Assembly (NCBI RefSeq): GCF_008001235.1
Contig: NZ_CP040751.1
Location: 1,533,001 to 1,597,000 of the forward strand
Reading direction: 5' to 3'
Length of the DNA stretch: 64,000 nt
DNA from: Salidesulfovibrio onnuriiensis
Lineage (GTDB): Bacteria > Desulfobacterota > Desulfovibrionia > Desulfovibrionales > Desulfovibrionaceae
The notes beneath the pieces are model-generated. The model saw only the letters and a list, made by a program, of their open reading frames with translations, did not search any database and had not been told where the DNA came from. The first letter of the stretch is position 1. Every line of letters begins with the position of its first letter. Shown one piece after another: positions 62,836-64,000 of this stretch. A program made the position numbers and the translations under genes.

Positions 62836-64000
62836 TTACTGGGCGTCGGCCTTGAGGTCTTCCACCAGCTGCGACAGCACGTGGGCCTGGTCGGCCAGTC
62901 CCTGGATGTCCTTGTCGGAACGGCTGACGCGCTCGGTGTTTTCCTGCGCAATGGCGTTGATCTCGTCCACGCTGCGGGTGATCTGCTCGGAGGCGGCGGA
63001 CTGTTCCTCGGCAGCGGCGGCAATGGACTGCACCTGTGCGGCGGCTTCCTCTGCCATGCTGACGATTTCCTTGAGCTTCGCCCCGGATTCGTTGGAGACA
63101 TCCGTGGCGCCGTTGATGGCTTCCACGGCCTTGTCCATGCCCTGTACGTTGAGCTGGGCCAGGTGCTGGATGCCCTGGATGTTCTCGCCCACTTCCTTGG
63201 TTGCGCCCATGGTCTTTTCGGCCAGCTTGCGCACCTCGTCGGCAACCACGGCGAATCCTCGTCCGGCCTCGCCAGCGCGGGCGGCTTCAATGGCCGCGTT
63301 GAGCGCCAGCAGGTTGGTCTGGTCCGCGATGTCGTTGATCACGTTCATGACCTGGCCGATGGCCTCGGACTGGGCGCCGAGTTTGTGCATGTTCTCGCGT
63401 AGTTCCATGGTCAGCTTCTGCATGTTGGCCATGGCCTCCACCGTGTCGGAAACCAGGTCCGCGCCCTCCAGGGCCTTGATGCGGGACTGGTCGGACTGCT
63501 GGGCGGCGTCGGCCGCGTTGCGGGCTACTTCCAGAACGGTGGCGTTCATCTCTTCCATGGCCGTGGCGGCCTCGTGGATGCGCGCCATCTGGATGTCCGT
63601 ACCGGAGCGGATTTCCTCGCTTCGGTCCGCGATGTCGCCGGTGGCCTCGTTGACGCGGGTGACCACCCCTTCCAGGCGTCCGGCAGCGGTGAGCATGCCT
63701 TCCTTGGTGGCCACTTCGGCCTTGGCCATGGCTTCCTCGGCCTTTTGCAGCGCTTCCTGGGCGGCCGCGGCCTGCTTGTTGGCCTCGGCCTCCTTGGCCT
63801 CGATCCCCTTGATGTTCTCCTTGAGCGTGGAGATCATGGAGTTGAGGGAACGCTGCATGAGCGAGGTCTCGTCCTTGCCCTTGGGATGGAGCTGCACGTC
63901 CAGGTTGCCGTTGGCAACCTCATCGGCGGCCGCCATGGTTTCCCGCAGGGGCTTGATGATGATGTTGGCGATGAACAGCACGACCAGGAACAGGATGGCG
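62836..64000 (-). CDS. Methyl-accepting chemotaxis protein, N-terminal part outside the window
   Basis: The 5' end runs off the right edge: the frame is open to base 64000 and the upstream residues are hydrophobic (a transmembrane helix). Visible are a HAMP region ([20 protein letters not shown]), a long coiled coil and the conserved signalling tip [21 protein letters not shown], then a C-terminal end [14 protein letters not shown]. The sensor domain is missing, so the stimulus is unknown. This is the second MCP of the window and differs from the one at 12346 in its adaptation helices. Confidence 0.9.
   Translation of the reverse strand, partial: AILFLVVLFIANIIIKPLRETMAAADEVANGNLDVQLHPKGKDETSLMQRSLNSMISTLKENIKGIEAKEAEANKQAAAAQEALQKAEEAMAKAEVATKEGMLTAAGRLEGVVTRVNEATGDIADRSEEIRSGTDIQMARIHEAATAMEEMNATVLEVARNAADAAQQSDQSRIKALEGADLVSDTVEAMANMQKLTMELRENMHKLGAQSEAIGQVMNVINDIADQTNLLALNAAIEAARAGEAGRGFAVVADEVRKLAEKTMGATKEVGENIQGIQHLAQLNVQGMDKAVEAINGATDVSNESGAKLKEIVSMAEEAAAQVQSIAAAAEEQSAASEQITRSVDEINAIAQENTERVSRSDKDIQGLADQAHVLSQLVEDLKADAQ

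Overview
The window reads as chromosomal DNA of a GC-rich Gram-negative anaerobe, most likely a Desulfovibrionaceae member (Desulfovibrio or Pseudodesulfovibrio type). This rests on the mix of genes rather than on a marker rRNA: a HypF hydrogenase-maturation protein, a very large FAD plus iron-sulfur oxidoreductase of the D-lactate/glycolate type, lipid A synthesis, MCPs with cytoplasmic signalling domains, and the order ispE, tRNA-Gln, prs, rplY, pth, carD, rho. No phage, transposase or CRISPR array was seen.

Layout. 1-2.9 kb: an operon of two YbjQ-type proteins, an M48 protease and signal peptidase I. 2.9-12 kb: a membrane-anchored Ppx/GppA-like protein, mltG and ruvX on the minus strand, a GT-C glycosyltransferase, the giant FAD/Fe-S enzyme, a class V aminotransferase and a DUF805 protein. 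12-19.8 kb: an HBM-type chemoreceptor, a DUF3298 protein, hypF, a DUF362 protein, a double-ATPase ABC protein and a cold-shock protein. 20-27.8 kb: small unknown genes (one behind a Fur-like site), a glycosyltransferase overlapping lpxB, a divergent Gfo/Idh/MocA dehydrogenase and two unknown membrane proteins. 27.9-39.3 kb: a minus-strand housekeeping block (clc channel, ribF, periplasmic M48-TPR protease, rho, carD, pth, rplY, prs, tRNA-Gln, ispE, degP). 39.4-44.4 kb: an accessory stretch with secreted/RhiA-like paralogues, a frameshifted AraC regulator, tRNA-Arg with a duplicated 3' end, an AraC-GyrI regulator and trmO. 44.4-49.6 kb: a periplasmic binding protein, a sodium symporter with its MetS-type small subunit, infA, a CAT-family acetyltransferase and an EEP-family enzyme. 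49.7-61.8 kb: a peptide and threonine utilisation region: tdh, methyltransferase, dipeptide epimerase, a five-gene dipeptide ABC transporter, an M20 peptidase, kbl and an Lrp/AsnC regulator. 62-64 kb: another periplasmic binding protein and the 3' part of an MCP gene that runs off the window.

Two observations stand out. First, four copies of a roughly 90-base intergenic element (about 19.83, 25.66, 47.59 and 61.85 kb), all in the same orientation and all 3' of plus-strand genes, share a conserved inner hairpin while the outer stem changes sequence and keeps pairing. That pattern suggests a structured RNA or a palindromic mobile element. Second, ispE and the small AraC gene are each broken by what looks like a single missing base in a homopolymer. 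Since ispE should be essential, this points to sequence error or to unusual slippage.

The 49.7-61.8 kb region makes a coherent pathway: DppABCDF imports peptides, the M20 peptidase and the dipeptide epimerase process them, Tdh and Kbl convert threonine to glycine and acetyl-CoA, and the divergent Lrp-type regulator is a natural candidate to control it.
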